Counted from the first letter of the stretch, positions 1 to 8,353 are shown. The stretch is DNA of 39,511 nt from Planctomycetota bacterium (GCA_016872915.1 VGYQ01000017.1:1-39511), one strand, 5' to 3'. A program made the numbers and translations. The notes: generated by a model not told the origin, from the letters alone.

Positions 1-1
1 G

Positions 2-433
2 ATCGCCGACGACCGCATCGAGATGATCGCGTGGTCTCCAACGCGCGCTGAACACCTCGCGCTCTACGGACGGGTGCATGTCGCGCTCGATACGGTGCCG
101 TACAACGGCACGACCACGACCTGCGAGGCTCTGTGGATGGGTGTTCCGGTCGTCACCTTGCTCGGTGATCGGCATGCTTCGCGCGTCTCTGCGAGCTTGT
201 TGACAGCCGCTAGGCATCCCGAGTGGATCGCTGAGGATGCGGATGGATTCGTCCGCATCGCGGGATCGCTCGTGGGCGACATGGCTCGCTTGGCGTCCCT
301 GCGCTCGTCGCTGCGCAGCGAGCTCCGCGCCTCGCCACTGCTTGATTCCAAGGGCTACGCGCGGCGCTTTCACGCTGCCATCCGCAGCTGCTGGCGGGAG
401 TGGTGCGCCTCGCAGCCGCCCAAACCAAATTGA
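2..433 (+). CDS. O-GlcNAc transferase-like (SPINDLY/GT41) glycosyltransferase, C-terminal part
   Basis: This is the last 143 codons of a gene that begins before the window; the frame is open from base 2. The visible part matches the C-terminal half of bacterial OGT/SPINDLY proteins. It has a 'YNGTTTTCEALWMGVPVVTL' segment followed by 'GDRHASRVSASLL', the equivalents of the 'GTTT..ALW.GVP.VT..G....SRV..S.L' UDP-sugar-binding region of family GT41. Such enzymes usually carry N-terminal TPR repeats and transfer GlcNAc or another sugar to protein Ser/Thr; any TPR region would lie upstream and cannot be seen. The next gene, a lipoprotein peptidase, starts about 120 nt downstream on the same strand. 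The family call is secure. The actual sugar and acceptor are unknown. Confidence 0.85.
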   Translation: MADDRIEMIAWSPTRAEHLALYGRVHVALDTVPYNGTTTTCEALWMGVPVVTLLGDRHASRVSASLLTAARHPEWIAEDADGFVRIAGSLVGDMARLASLRSSLRSELRASPLLDSKGYARRFHAAIRSCWREWCASQPPKPN

Positions 434-552
434 GTCAGAAGCCAATCGGATGGGGTCCGATGCGGCGTATGCTTCCACCGCGATCGTTGGTCTGCTCGCA
501 GTGCTGCGTGCGCGCGATGCAGAGATGGCGAGAGCCTGAAGAGATTCGCATC

Positions 553-1743
553 GTGTCCAAGACCCTGCGCACCATTCCACCGACGCGACTGAGCATTGGA
601 TGCTGCGCCCTGTGCGTTGTTGTCATTGCCGGATGCATGATGGGTGTTGGTGGTTGCTCGGGTTCGGGTGCCAGCGGTTCCATGGCAATGACACGGGGCC
701 CATGGTCATCTCCGCTTGGGGGCATGCGTGGAGATGGTGGAGGCGCACTGCTCGATCCAAACGACACGAGCGCCGACACGCAGATCAGCGTGACTGAATG
801 GGCAGAGGGCGGACCCCGAGCTCAGCAGATCACCACACCGCACTTCACGATTCGCACATCCATCGGCAATCAGGAGCTGCGCCGGTTCATTCCGATCTTT
901 CTTGAACGCGGACTGCGGCAGTACACCAATGCGATCTGCAGGCTGCCTGGACCGAACAGGGCGCTCGAGACATACATCTTCGGCTCGCGAGATTCGTGGG
1001 CAAAATTCACGCGCAAGCGGCTCGGGAGCGATGCGGACATCTACCTCGGCCTCGGTCGCGGCGGTTACACCACCAAGTCCACGGCTGTGCTCTATGACAT
1101 CGGTCCCAACGACACGCTCACCATCGTGGCACACGAGGGCTGGCACCAGTATTCGCAGTCTGTGTTCCGCGAGGAACTTCCCGTGTGGCTTGAGGAGGGG
1201 ATCGCCACCTATATGGAAGGTTTCCGCGTCGATGAACAGCGCATGCCTGTCTTTGCCGCGTGGCGAAACTTTGAGCGGTTCGGTGAACTGCGTGAGGCCG
1301 TCCGGAGTGAGAATCTGATCCCGCTAAGGGATCTTCTTGAGCGCTCGCCGCAGCAGTTCTTGGGGAATGGCAAAGATCGACTGCTGGTGTACTACGCGCA
1401 GGTTTGGGCGCTCACTCACTTTCTCGTGGATGGACTCGAGGGTCGGCATCGCGCGCAGCTTGCGGAACTTTTGCAGGATGCGGTTCGTGGCACGATTTCC
1501 ACCTCACTGCTGGCGGCTGCGGATGACAGCGAGACGCGCGATTCGCTGCAGCGTGCGCTGGCGCGCGGGGGAATCCGTGCACTACCAGGGCCGATGGTGG
1601 CAAGCGCCTACTTTGGTCAGAACCTTGAGCAGCTCGCGCGCGATTACGAGGACTTCGTCCAGCGCCTCTGCGTCCGCGGGTCTGGCGATGCGATCTGGCG
1701 CGGTCAGATGCCGGCGTCCTTGCGCGGGAAGCCAGTGCCCTGA
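553..1743 (+). CDS. Putative gluzincin-type zinc metallopeptidase lipoprotein
   Basis: The protein has 396 residues from a GTG start. Upstream in-frame starts at 400 and 460 would overlap the preceding gene or add a non-signal-like leader. The GTG puts a basic n-region and a hydrophobic stretch ahead of a lipobox-like 'VIAGC', and has a purine-rich 'gaagag' about 10 nt upstream. After a Gly/Ser-rich linker, the mature domain holds HEGWH at residues 194-198, a perfect HExxH zinc motif. 'WLEEGIA' follows at 212-218, where the Glu before Gly is the expected third ligand of gluzincins (peptidase-MA / DUF1570-like proteins common in planctomycetes). It is probably an outer-membrane-anchored protease or peptidase-like protein; the substrate is unknown. 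The gene ends 20 nt from a convergent hydrolase gene. Confidence 0.75.
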   Translation: MSKTLRTIPPTRLSIGCCALCVVVIAGCMMGVGGCSGSGASGSMAMTRGPWSSPLGGMRGDGGGALLDPNDTSADTQISVTEWAEGGPRAQQITTPHFTIRTSIGNQELRRFIPIFLERGLRQYTNAICRLPGPNRALETYIFGSRDSWAKFTRKRLGSDADIYLGLGRGGYTTKSTAVLYDIGPNDTLTIVAHEGWHQYSQSVFREELPVWLEEGIATYMEGFRVDEQRMPVFAAWRNFERFGELREAVRSENLIPLRDLLERSPQQFLGNGKDRLLVYYAQVWALTHFLVDGLEGRHRAQLAELLQDAVRGTISTSLLAAADDSETRDSLQRALARGGIRALPGPMVASAYFGQNLEQLARDYEDFVQRLCVRGSGDAIWRGQMPASLRGKPVP

Positions 1744-1763
1744 TGGCGACCGAAGCCGACTGG

Positions 1764-2555
1764 TCAGAGTGAATCTGCCAACTCGACACCGCAGCAGGCA
1801 GCGATAAAGCGTGTCCCTCTTGATTTCGCGTCGGATGCCATCCTGCCAAATCCCATGTGCTCGTGCGGCGCGTCCGTCCGTGCGTACTCGTGCAGTTCGA
1901 TCGATGCGCCGCGCACAGACTTTGCCTGAAGCGCGGCGATGAAGCGCCGCTGCCCCTCGACCGGTATCCACTCGTCGAGCGTTGCATGCAGGGCCAAGAC
2001 GGGGCATTCGCGCCAACCGACAAGATGGGTCAAAGGGTTGAGCCGTTCCACAGCTGCTGATGGGAACCCAGCTCGGCCGCACAGCGTGCTCCAGTCGCCT
2101 GTCGTGGCCTCCAGCAGAAAGCCGCGGAAAGGATGGTCCGAACAGCCCCGCAGCGCAGCCGCCATGCCGCCGGCACTCAAGCCGCCGAGTACGGTGCAGG
2201 TTGGATCGAATCCAGCAACAGATGCGTCAGCCAGAATGCCGTCGATCTCTGATGCCGCCTGTTCCACCACTTCAGCAGTGCGGCTGCCGTCCTGCATGGA
2301 CGCGTCGGGGCGTTCACCATGACCTGGCAGATCGACTGCGATGCAGCCAATGCCAGCTCGCACAAGGCGGAGGTACCGACCTGGGTCGGTTTCCTTGTCG
2401 ACGGTCCGACCATGGAACCACAGCAAAAAGGGCAGAGGCGCCTGAGTCGACTTCTCTGGGCGCATCATCACAACAGGCACACTTCCATTGACCAAACGTG
2501 TCCATGTGCTGACTCGCATCAGCGACGATGGGAACCGTGCGTTCAAATCAGGCAT
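1764..2555 (-). CDS. Alpha/beta hydrolase (dienelactone hydrolase / acyl-peptidase type)
   Basis: This is a 263-residue single-domain alpha/beta hydrolase without a signal peptide, so probably cytoplasmic. The oxyanion strand is 'LLWFHGR' (about 45-50). The nucleophile elbow is GLSAGG (125-130, Ser127), the acid is probably Asp194 in 'TLDEWIP', and the base is His231 or His233 in 'PHEHMGFG'. The ATG lies in a TGATG overlap with the rsmD stop codon, indicating translational coupling. A TTG one codon upstream is also in frame, but the ATG is preferred. The fold resembles prolyl-oligopeptidase-like and dienelactone-hydrolase-like esterases; the substrate cannot be told. The gene converges with the upstream peptidase gene, leaving only 20 nt between stops. 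Confidence 0.8.
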   Translation of the reverse strand: MPDLNARFPSSLMRVSTWTRLVNGSVPVVMMRPEKSTQAPLPFLLWFHGRTVDKETDPGRYLRLVRAGIGCIAVDLPGHGERPDASMQDGSRTAEVVEQAASEIDGILADASVAGFDPTCTVLGGLSAGGMAAALRGCSDHPFRGFLLEATTGDWSTLCGRAGFPSAAVERLNPLTHLVGWRECPVLALHATLDEWIPVEGQRRFIAALQAKSVRGASIELHEYARTDAPHEHMGFGRMASDAKSRGTRFIAACCGVELADSL

Positions 2556-3148
2556 CAAGGGCCTTGCGCAGCATCGCGCGATGGCATGTAAAGCAGGACG
2601 TACTGCTCACGCCCATAGCTGTGCAGTTCGGGTCCATCGAAGCCGGCGACTCCAAAGTCGGCAGCATGTGTGACTTCAGGGGCTCGGAGAACCAGGAACG
2701 ACTTTGGCGCCATGACCGACTTGAGCGCAGCCAGTTGCTGGAGCAGGCGTCCACGTGACGCATCGGACTGCATCAGTGCAAAGGGTGGATCGCAGAAGAC
2801 CACATCCACGGGTGCAGGGGCAGCAGCAATCGCCACAGGTCCGAGTGCGTCGCTTTGCACCCATCGCACCCGGTCATTGCAGCCGAGCGCCAGAATGTTC
2901 GCCTGCAGAAACTCACCGACGCTGCGGTCCTGCTCCACGCACACCACCTGGGCTGCGCCACGGCTCGCGGCTTCGAGTCCCATCGTCCCCACACCGGCAA
3001 AGAGATCCAGCACGCGGGCACCGTCAAACCAACCGCGCAGGATGTTGAATACGGCCTCCTTGGTGCGGGAACCCATCGGGCGAGTGCGATCGCCATCCGG
3101 GACCTGCAGTCGTCGCGATCGAAGGGTGCCGCCGAGAATCTGGAGCAT
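2555..3148 (-). CDS. rsmD: 16S rRNA (guanine(966)-N(2))-methyltransferase RsmD
   Basis: This is a 197-residue Class I SAM-dependent methyltransferase of the RsmD family, which modifies G966 of 16S rRNA during 30S assembly. Family hallmarks in order are 'ILGGTLRSRRL' at the N-terminus, 'RPMGSRTKEAVFNIL' near 23-37, the SAM-binding loop 'DLFAGVGTMGLEA' (48-60), and the catalytic 'CDPPF' (129-133) in place of NPPY. The open frame continues upstream to 3898, but it is antisense to the next gene and lacks family similarity. The ATG at 3148 gives the standard length. There is no Shine-Dalgarno site; a TACGAT hexamer ends 6 nt before the ATG, so the mRNA may be leaderless. The gene is coupled to the downstream hydrolase gene by a TGATG overlap. 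Confidence 0.93.
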   Translation of the reverse strand: MLQILGGTLRSRRLQVPDGDRTRPMGSRTKEAVFNILRGWFDGARVLDLFAGVGTMGLEAASRGAAQVVCVEQDRSVGEFLQANILALGCNDRVRWVQSDALGPVAIAAAPAPVDVVFCDPPFALMQSDASRGRLLQQLAALKSVMAPKSFLVLRAPEVTHAADFGVAGFDGPELHSYGREQYVLLYMPSRDAAQGP

Positions 3149-3154
3149 CGGAGG

Positions 3155-3160
3155 ATCGTA
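3155..3160 (-). promoter_or_regulatory. Putative -10 element of rsmD (TACGAT)
   Basis: TACGAT on the minus strand fits the TAnnnT -10 pattern and is followed by only CCTCCG before the ATG. A normal initiation distance would put the transcript start at or next to the A of the ATG. No convincing -35 is visible at 16-18 nt. Confidence 0.45.
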
Positions 3161-3193
3161 GGTTGGAAGGAAGGAAATGCGTCGTCGGGCGGG

Positions 3194-3199
3194 TAATGT
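3194..3199 (+). promoter_or_regulatory. Putative -10 element (TAATGT) of the terpenoid-cyclase-fold gene
   Basis: TAATGT ends 6 nt before the ATG at 3206 and diverges from the rsmD element 33 nt away. The 57-bp gap between the two start codons must hold both core promoters, so leaderless starts are likely on both sides. Confidence 0.4.
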
Positions 3200-3205
3200 G
3201 CTCGT

Positions 3206-4321
3206 ATGGAAACGCTCCTCGCCACCATTCTCCTTCTTGTGCGCCCCGCGCCGACACAGCTGCAGATGGATGAAGCGCTGCGCACTGCCGCGGCAGAGGT
3301 CGTGGCGATGCAATCGGGGGAGGGCGGCGGCGAGTGGCCGTACGAGGGCGTGTACCGCGTTGGCGGCAATATCCCGGTGGCGTACCGAGTCGGTGGAACG
3401 TCGATCGTGGGTGAGGCGCTGCTCCGGCTGCCGGGGCTCGAAGGCGATGCGCAGCGGCAACAGGCGATCCGCCGCGCAACGGAGTACGTCTGCGGTGCGA
3501 TCGATGAGCCGCTCCTGCAAGTCGAGACTTACCAAGGAGGCTACGACGTGCGTGCGTGGGGGGCGTGTTACGGCGCACGGTTCCTGCTTGCGCTGCAGCG
3601 TGCCAAGGCCACGCCTGATGGGCTGGGCGAGCAAGTTCGGACGGCCACGGAGTGGTATCTGAGTGCACTTCAGAAATTCGAGATCCCCGAAGTTGGGGGA
3701 TGGAACTATGCGCGCGATGCGGGCGCTGAAACGCCCTGCGCAGCGAGCGCATTCATGACGCCGGCGTGCCTTCAAACCCTGTTTGAGGCGCGTGCGCTCG
3801 GCTACGCAGTCGATGCCTCGATCGTCGAACGCGCGCTCGCGGCACTGGAGCGCTGCCGGACGGATGACGGCAACTTTGCGTACTCGGCGCAGCAACAAGC
3901 GCGCAAGCAGTCGCGCATGATCCCCGGTGCAGTTGGGCGCATGGTCAGCGGCGAAATGGCGTTGTATTTGGCGGGAAGGAGCGATACAGCGCGCCTGCAG
4001 TCAGCTGTGGAGGCGTTCATCCGCTTCTGGCGGGAACTTGAGGTGCGCCGCGCGAAGGGCGGTACGCATCTGCCGCCGTACGGCGTTGCTCCCTACTACT
4101 TCTGGTTCGCGCATTACCACGCTGCACAAGCGGTCGAGGCGCTGCCAGAGCCGCGCCGCAGCGAACTGCGCGCGCAACTCAACTGGCTGCTTTGGCAGAC
4201 CCGCGAAGCAGACGGCACCTGGAACGACCGCGTATTTCGCCGCTCCGCCGCCTACGGCTCTGCGATGGCGATGATGTCAGCGCTGATGCCGACGAGTGCA
4301 CCGCCGAGTGCTTGGAGGTGA
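3206..4321 (+). CDS. Secreted protein with terpenoid-cyclase-like alpha/alpha-toroid repeats
   Basis: The 371-residue protein has a short hydrophobic N-terminus (METLLATILLLVRPAP), probably a signal peptide or anchor. The rest is helical repeats of the prenyltransferase/squalene-oxidase type, with Gly/Trp/Tyr turns such as 'GGGEWPYEGVY', 'YQGGYDVRAWG', 'VGGWNYARD', 'DDGNFAYS' and 'ADGTWNDR'. These repeats build the alpha/alpha toroid found in squalene cyclases and in many non-enzymatic planctomycete proteins. No DxDD protonation motif is present, so terpene cyclisation is not expected. The pattern suggests a binding or scaffolding role outside the cytoplasm. It diverges from rsmD. The speA ATG follows 46 nt later on the same strand but has its own -10-like hexamer. 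Confidence 0.7.
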   Translation: METLLATILLLVRPAPTQLQMDEALRTAAAEVVAMQSGEGGGEWPYEGVYRVGGNIPVAYRVGGTSIVGEALLRLPGLEGDAQRQQAIRRATEYVCGAIDEPLLQVETYQGGYDVRAWGACYGARFLLALQRAKATPDGLGEQVRTATEWYLSALQKFEIPEVGGWNYARDAGAETPCAASAFMTPACLQTLFEARALGYAVDASIVERALAALERCRTDDGNFAYSAQQQARKQSRMIPGAVGRMVSGEMALYLAGRSDTARLQSAVEAFIRFWRELEVRRAKGGTHLPPYGVAPYYFWFAHYHAAQAVEALPEPRRSELRAQLNWLLWQTREADGTWNDRVFRRSAAYGSAMAMMSALMPTSAPPSAWR

Positions 4322-4351
4322 AATTCCTCTGGACTCCGCGGGCGTGTGGAG

Positions 4352-4357
4352 TACGAT
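4352..4357 (+). promoter_or_regulatory. Putative -10 element of speA (TACGAT)
   Basis: The hexamer TACGAT, identical to the one ahead of rsmD, ends 10 nt before the proposed speA ATG at 4368. It predicts a leader of only a few nucleotides and argues against the in-frame start at 4296. Confidence 0.4.
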
Positions 4358-4367
4358 TGCCCCTCCG

Positions 4368-6434
4368 ATGCCTCCGACCAAAATTCCCGAAGCTCCGAAC
4401 TCCGCACCGTCTGCCAACACTCCGCTGATCGGTGGCAGCACCGTTCCGTCTCCGGAGCCCGTTCGTGCCAAGGCAGGGCAGGTCTCTTTGAACGGCGGGT
4501 GGACGGTCGAAGATTCGGCGGATCTCTACCAAGTGCGTTTGTGGGGAAAGGGGTTCTTCGACGTGAACTCCAAGGGCCATGCGGTCGTGCGTCCGACGCG
4601 TGTTGCCGGACATGAAGTGGATCTGTGTGAAGTGGTCAGCGGCATGCGCGAGCGCGGACTCAACACGCCAGTGCTTCTGCACTTCAGCGATCTGCTCGAG
4701 CGCCGCATGCGTGACATGCGCGAGGCATTCGCGCAGGCGATCGAGGAGAACGCCTACAAGGGTTCGTATCTCGGTGTCTATCCGATCAAGGTGAACCAAC
4801 AGCGTCGCGTCGTTGAGGAAGTGCGCCGCAACGGGATGGAGCTTGGCTTTGGACTTGAGGTGGGCTCGAAGCCGGAACTGCTTGCCGTGATGGGGCTGAC
4901 AACGGACTCTCCGGACCGGCTCATCATCTGCAATGGTTTCAAGGAAGAGAAGTACATCGAGTTCGTCACGCTGGCTGCAAAGCTCGGGCGCAACATCATC
5001 CCCGTCATCGAAAACATCGGTGAATTGCGGCTGATTGTCGAGGCTGCCCAGCGCTTCGATGTACGACCGAAGATCGGTGTTCGCATGAATCTTTCCACGC
5101 CGGGGGCAGGGCGCTGGCGGCATTCTTCAGGCGTGAAGGCGAAGTTCGGCCTGTCGCTGAGCGAAGTGCTCGAGACGCTTGAGTACCTCACGTCCATTGG
5201 CATGGCCGACTGCCTGCAGCTTCTGCACTGCCACATGGGCAGTCAGATTCACGATATTCGTCAGGTCAACAATGGGGTGAACGAGCTTGCGCGCATCTAT
5301 GCCGATCTCACGAAGATGGGCGCTGGTCTCAAGTACCTCGATGTGGGTGGCGGACTCGGAATCGACTACGACGGTAGCCAGACATCCTTCGAGTTCTCGA
5401 TGAACTACTCGCTCGTCGAGTACGCCAATGCGGTCATCTATAAGGCGATGAGCGTCTGTGATGAGGCGGGCGTTCCACACCCGACGATTGTCACCGAGTC
5501 CGGGCGTGCCATGGTCGCTCAGCAATCCGTGCTCATCTTTGATGTGCTGGGTGCCAATCGTCCAGACCGTGTGCGGGTTCCCAAGTCGCTCCACGGCGTG
5601 CCGCCGATCGATGGTGAGATACCGCGACCGGTCACGGATTTGTGGGAACTGCTCGGATCGATCAATTCGCGGCGTCTGCTGGAGCAGTATCACGATGCGC
5701 TCGAGGCGCGCGAAGAGGCGATGCGGCTTTTCTCCGTGGGGTATCTGCCCCTCCAGCACCGTGCGCTTGTGGATCAGCTCTTTTGGGCCATCTGCGCGAA
5801 AGTTCGGAATGTCGCTCGTGACTTGGGCGATCGCGTGCCCGAGGAACTGGCAGATCTCGATTCGAATCTCAGCGATACTTACTTCTGCAATCTGTCCATC
5901 TTCCAGAGTCTTCCGGACATTTGGGCGATCAATCAGCTCTTCCCGATCATGCCGATCCATCGGCTCAACGAGAAGCCAACGCGCAAGGCGACCTTGGCGG
6001 ACATCACCTGCGATTCAGATGGCAAGGTCGACCGTTTCGTCGATGACCATGACATCAAGCGCTGCCTCGAGGTGCATGACTTCGAGGAGGGGGCGACCTA
6101 CTTGCTCGGTGTATTCCTGGTCGGGGCCTACCAAGAAACGCTCGGTGACCTGCACAACTTGTTCGGCGACACCCATGTGGCGCATATCCGTCTGGATGCC
6201 AATGGACAGTGGTGGATCGATGAGATTGTCGAAGGTGACTCGATCGCCGAAGTGCTGAAGTACGTGCAGTTCGACTCCACCGAACTCGGTGGAATGATTC
6301 GCCGTGAGTGCGAGCGAGCCGTGCGCAAGAAGATGCTCTCGCCCAAGGAGAGCAAGTTGCTCATGAAGACCTATGAAAATGGGCTTGCGGGCTATACCTA
6401 TCTGGAACCACAGCGCAGTCCTCTCGAGCATTGA
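4368..6434 (+). CDS. speA: Biosynthetic arginine decarboxylase SpeA
   Basis: This 688-residue PLP-dependent fold-III (alanine-racemase-type) decarboxylase converts arginine to agmatine, the first step of a polyamine route. Landmarks are the PLP lysine K141 in 'GVYPIKVNQQRR', then 'ELGFGLEVGSKPEL', 'HCHMGSQIHD', 'LDVGGGLGIDYDG' and 'TESGRAMVAQQS'. The C-terminal signature runs from 'FCNLSIFQSLPDIWAI' to 'ITCDSDGKVD'. Length and motif order match bacterial SpeA (about 630-660 aa), with a Pro-rich N-terminal extension of roughly 40 residues. The start at 4368 is chosen over 4296 because the earlier one overlaps the previous coding region and the -10-like hexamer lies between them. No agmatinase or agmatine deiminase gene is in the window, so the rest of the pathway lies elsewhere. 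Its 3' end faces scpA. Confidence 0.96.
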   Translation: MPPTKIPEAPNSAPSANTPLIGGSTVPSPEPVRAKAGQVSLNGGWTVEDSADLYQVRLWGKGFFDVNSKGHAVVRPTRVAGHEVDLCEVVSGMRERGLNTPVLLHFSDLLERRMRDMREAFAQAIEENAYKGSYLGVYPIKVNQQRRVVEEVRRNGMELGFGLEVGSKPELLAVMGLTTDSPDRLIICNGFKEEKYIEFVTLAAKLGRNIIPVIENIGELRLIVEAAQRFDVRPKIGVRMNLSTPGAGRWRHSSGVKAKFGLSLSEVLETLEYLTSIGMADCLQLLHCHMGSQIHDIRQVNNGVNELARIYADLTKMGAGLKYLDVGGGLGIDYDGSQTSFEFSMNYSLVEYANAVIYKAMSVCDEAGVPHPTIVTESGRAMVAQQSVLIFDVLGANRPDRVRVPKSLHGVPPIDGEIPRPVTDLWELLGSINSRRLLEQYHDALEAREEAMRLFSVGYLPLQHRALVDQLFWAICAKVRNVARDLGDRVPEELADLDSNLSDTYFCNLSIFQSLPDIWAINQLFPIMPIHRLNEKPTRKATLADITCDSDGKVDRFVDDHDIKRCLEVHDFEEGATYLLGVFLVGAYQETLGDLHNLFGDTHVAHIRLDANGQWWIDEIVEGDSIAEVLKYVQFDSTELGGMIRRECERAVRKKMLSPKESKLLMKTYENGLAGYTYLEPQRSPLEH

Positions 6435-6491
6435 CTCGGGCGAGTTGCATCGTGCCCCTTGGTCTTGGAGGGCTCTCGTGTCGGAATCTGT

Positions 6492-7310
6492 TTACGTCCC
6501 GTCGCTGGCGGGCATCTGCGGTTCAGATGGAACGCCGCTTGGTTCAGGCGAAATCTGCAGCAGTTCGATCTCGATGTCATCGTCGCCGTCCTCTTGGCAT
6601 ACGGTGATTTGTTGCTGACGCGCGAGTTCGAGCAGTGCGAGAAACAGCCCGATCATTTCGCCACGTGACCGCCCTTCGAAGATCCGGCGCATGCCAAGCC
6701 GCCGACGTTCACTCCGAGCAAGTCGATCGATCAGATCTGCTTGATGCAGTGAAATGGGCGTGTCGTCGTACTCAACGCGGTGATCGCCGAGACGCGAAAC
6801 ATCGACAGACTGCATGATGCGCTCGAACGCCTCGATCAGGTCGAGCACATGCGCATCATCGATCTCGACTGCGAAATCTTCGGGCGCAACAGGATCCTCT
6901 CCGCCGTGCGAGCCTGCGGAGAATCGCCGCGCACTTTCATCACGCAGCCGCTCAAGCGTCCCCGCCGCGGTGCGAAAGCGCTGATACGCCAACAGCTGAC
7001 GCACAAGATCCGACCGTGGGTCCATTGCCTCGTTTCGCGGGTCGCCGCCCGCTGATTCGCCCGCTGGAGCAGCAGGCGCCAGCGTCCGGCTCTTGATTTC
7101 CACCAGCGTCGCAGCCATCACCAGAAACTCACCCGCGAGTTCGACATCGATCCGGTGAATCTGCCGGAGCAAATGGAAATATTGCTCTGTAATGAGCGCA
7201 ATCGGGATATCCGCGATGTCCACTTCCGCACGGCGGACGAGATACAGGAGCAAATCCAGCGGGCCTTGAAAACTCGACAGCCGCACCTCATAGTCATCCT
7301 GATGTGCCAT
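6492..7310 (-). CDS. scpA: Segregation and condensation protein A (ScpA, kleisin)
   Basis: The 272-residue ScpA is the kleisin that bridges SMC heads in the bacterial condensin and helps compact and segregate chromosomes. The N-terminal signature 'FQGPLDLLLYLVRRAEVDIADIPI' is typical. It is followed by 'EFLVMAATLVEIKSRTL' and, at the C-terminus, a winged-helix region with 'GRSRGEMIGLFLALLELARQQQITV'. The central linker and the last 35 residues are acidic and low in complexity. The usual partner scpB is not adjacent. The start codon lies 32 bp from the divergent kdsD start, with no Shine-Dalgarno site and a TACGCT hexamer 8 nt upstream. Confidence 0.93.
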   Translation of the reverse strand: MAHQDDYEVRLSSFQGPLDLLLYLVRRAEVDIADIPIALITEQYFHLLRQIHRIDVELAGEFLVMAATLVEIKSRTLAPAAPAGESAGGDPRNEAMDPRSDLVRQLLAYQRFRTAAGTLERLRDESARRFSAGSHGGEDPVAPEDFAVEIDDAHVLDLIEAFERIMQSVDVSRLGDHRVEYDDTPISLHQADLIDRLARSERRRLGMRRIFEGRSRGEMIGLFLALLELARQQQITVCQEDGDDDIEIELLQISPEPSGVPSEPQMPASDGT

Positions 7311-7318
7311 GACTGGGC

Positions 7319-7324
7319 AGCGTA
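7319..7324 (-). promoter_or_regulatory. Putative -10 element of scpA (TACGCT)
   Basis: TACGCT ends 8 nt before the scpA ATG. It lies back-to-back with the kdsD -10 element, with 5 bp between them. Any -35 region for scpA would lie inside the kdsD coding sequence. Confidence 0.45.
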
Positions 7325-7329
7325 TCCAG

Positions 7330-7335
7330 TACCCT
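7330..7335 (+). promoter_or_regulatory. Putative -10 element of kdsD (TACCCT)
   Basis: TACCCT ends 7 nt before the kdsD ATG at 7343, placing the expected transcript start at the start codon. The -35 position would fall at the very start of scpA. Confidence 0.45.
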
Positions 7336-7342
7336 TTCCCGC

Positions 7343-8350
7343 ATGAAGTCCCCGACGGTGTCTGCGGACCAAGTTTTTATGGCTGAAGTGATCGAAGCTG
7401 AGGCGCGGGCCCTCAGCGCCATCGCGTCGGATCTGCGGGGTGCCGCGGGCGATCGATGGTGTGCGGCGCTCGACCTCCTTGAGCAGTGCGAAGGGCATGT
7501 GGTCGTGTCCGGCATGGGCAAGTCGGGGCTTGTTGGGATGAAGGTTTCGGCCACACTGGCGAGCCTCGGTCAACCATCCCACTTCATCCACCCGGCAGAG
7601 GCGCTCCATGGCGATCTCGGGCGAATGCGCAAGGGGGATGTGGCGCTGCTGATGTCCTACAGCGGTGAAACGGCCGAACTCGTGGATTTGGCGCTGCACC
7701 TGAAGGCGGATGGTGTGGTGCGTATTGGCATCTCCGTGCGGCAGACCACGGCGCTCGCGCGTCTGTGCGATGCGCATATCGCTCTCGGTGACATCGTGGA
7801 GGCGTGTCCGCTGAATCTTGCACCCACCGCAAGCACAACCGCCATGGCCGCGGTGGGCGATGCGATCGCGCTTGCCTTGGCAAGGCGGCGCGACTTCCGT
7901 GCAGACGACTTCCATCGACATCACCCTGGTGGTCTCCTCGGTGCGGCGCTTCGACCGATCACCGAAGTACTGCGTTTCAAGGTGGGCGCGAATCTCCAAG
8001 TGGTGGTTGATTCCGCCACAGTGCGCGAAGCGCTTGCAGAGGCGGGGCAGGATCGCCGCTCGGGTGCAATCCTGCTAGTCGACCGCGCGGGTCGTCTCTC
8101 TGGCATCTTCACCGATGGCGACTTGCGGCGACTGGTTCATCAGGGTGATGCCGGGTGGCTGGATGGCCCCATCGCGAAGGTGATGACGGCTCGCCCGATG
8201 TGCCTGCCCGGAGACGCCGTCGTTCGCGACGCCGTACGGCTTGTGCAGGATCGCCGTGTGGACGAGGTGCCAGTCGTGGACCGAGACGGGAAGCCGATTG
8301 GCATGGTGGATGTCCAGGATCTGATTGCACTCCGGGTCGTGGAGAACTGA
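7343..8350 (+). CDS. kdsD: D-arabinose-5-phosphate isomerase (KdsD/KpsF/GutQ family)
   Basis: This 335-residue enzyme interconverts ribulose-5-phosphate and arabinose-5-phosphate, the entry step to KDO for lipopolysaccharide. An N-terminal SIS domain (about 40-190) contains 'VSGMGKSGLVG' (55-65) and 'SYSGET' (105-110). The family-specific 'FHRHHPGGLLG' follows (190-200), then two CBS domains (about 208-335, 'IFTDGDLRR' and 'VDEVPVVD'). The length matches E. coli KdsD (328 aa). No other KDO gene is nearby. The downstream STAS gene starts only 3 nt after the stop, so the two are probably co-transcribed. It implies an outer membrane with KDO-type sugars, consistent with the Lol and TonB-like genes further along. 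Confidence 0.93.
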   Translation: MKSPTVSADQVFMAEVIEAEARALSAIASDLRGAAGDRWCAALDLLEQCEGHVVVSGMGKSGLVGMKVSATLASLGQPSHFIHPAEALHGDLGRMRKGDVALLMSYSGETAELVDLALHLKADGVVRIGISVRQTTALARLCDAHIALGDIVEACPLNLAPTASTTAMAAVGDAIALALARRRDFRADDFHRHHPGGLLGAALRPITEVLRFKVGANLQVVVDSATVREALAEAGQDRRSGAILLVDRAGRLSGIFTDGDLRRLVHQGDAGWLDGPIAKVMTARPMCLPGDAVVRDAVRLVQDRRVDEVPVVDRDGKPIGMVDVQDLIALRVVEN

Positions 8351-8353
8351 TCG

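Noticed and set aside
433-552. Possible small gene or N-terminal extension of the peptidase in the 120-nt gap
   Set aside because: Earlier in-frame starts at 400 and 460 would put about 30-50 Arg/Cys-rich residues ahead of a good lipoprotein signal peptide, and 400 overlaps the previous gene.
3149-3898. N-terminal extension of rsmD to give a 447-residue protein
   Set aside because: RsmD homologues start at 'MLQILGG'; the extension is antisense to the toroid gene and lacks similarity to any family.
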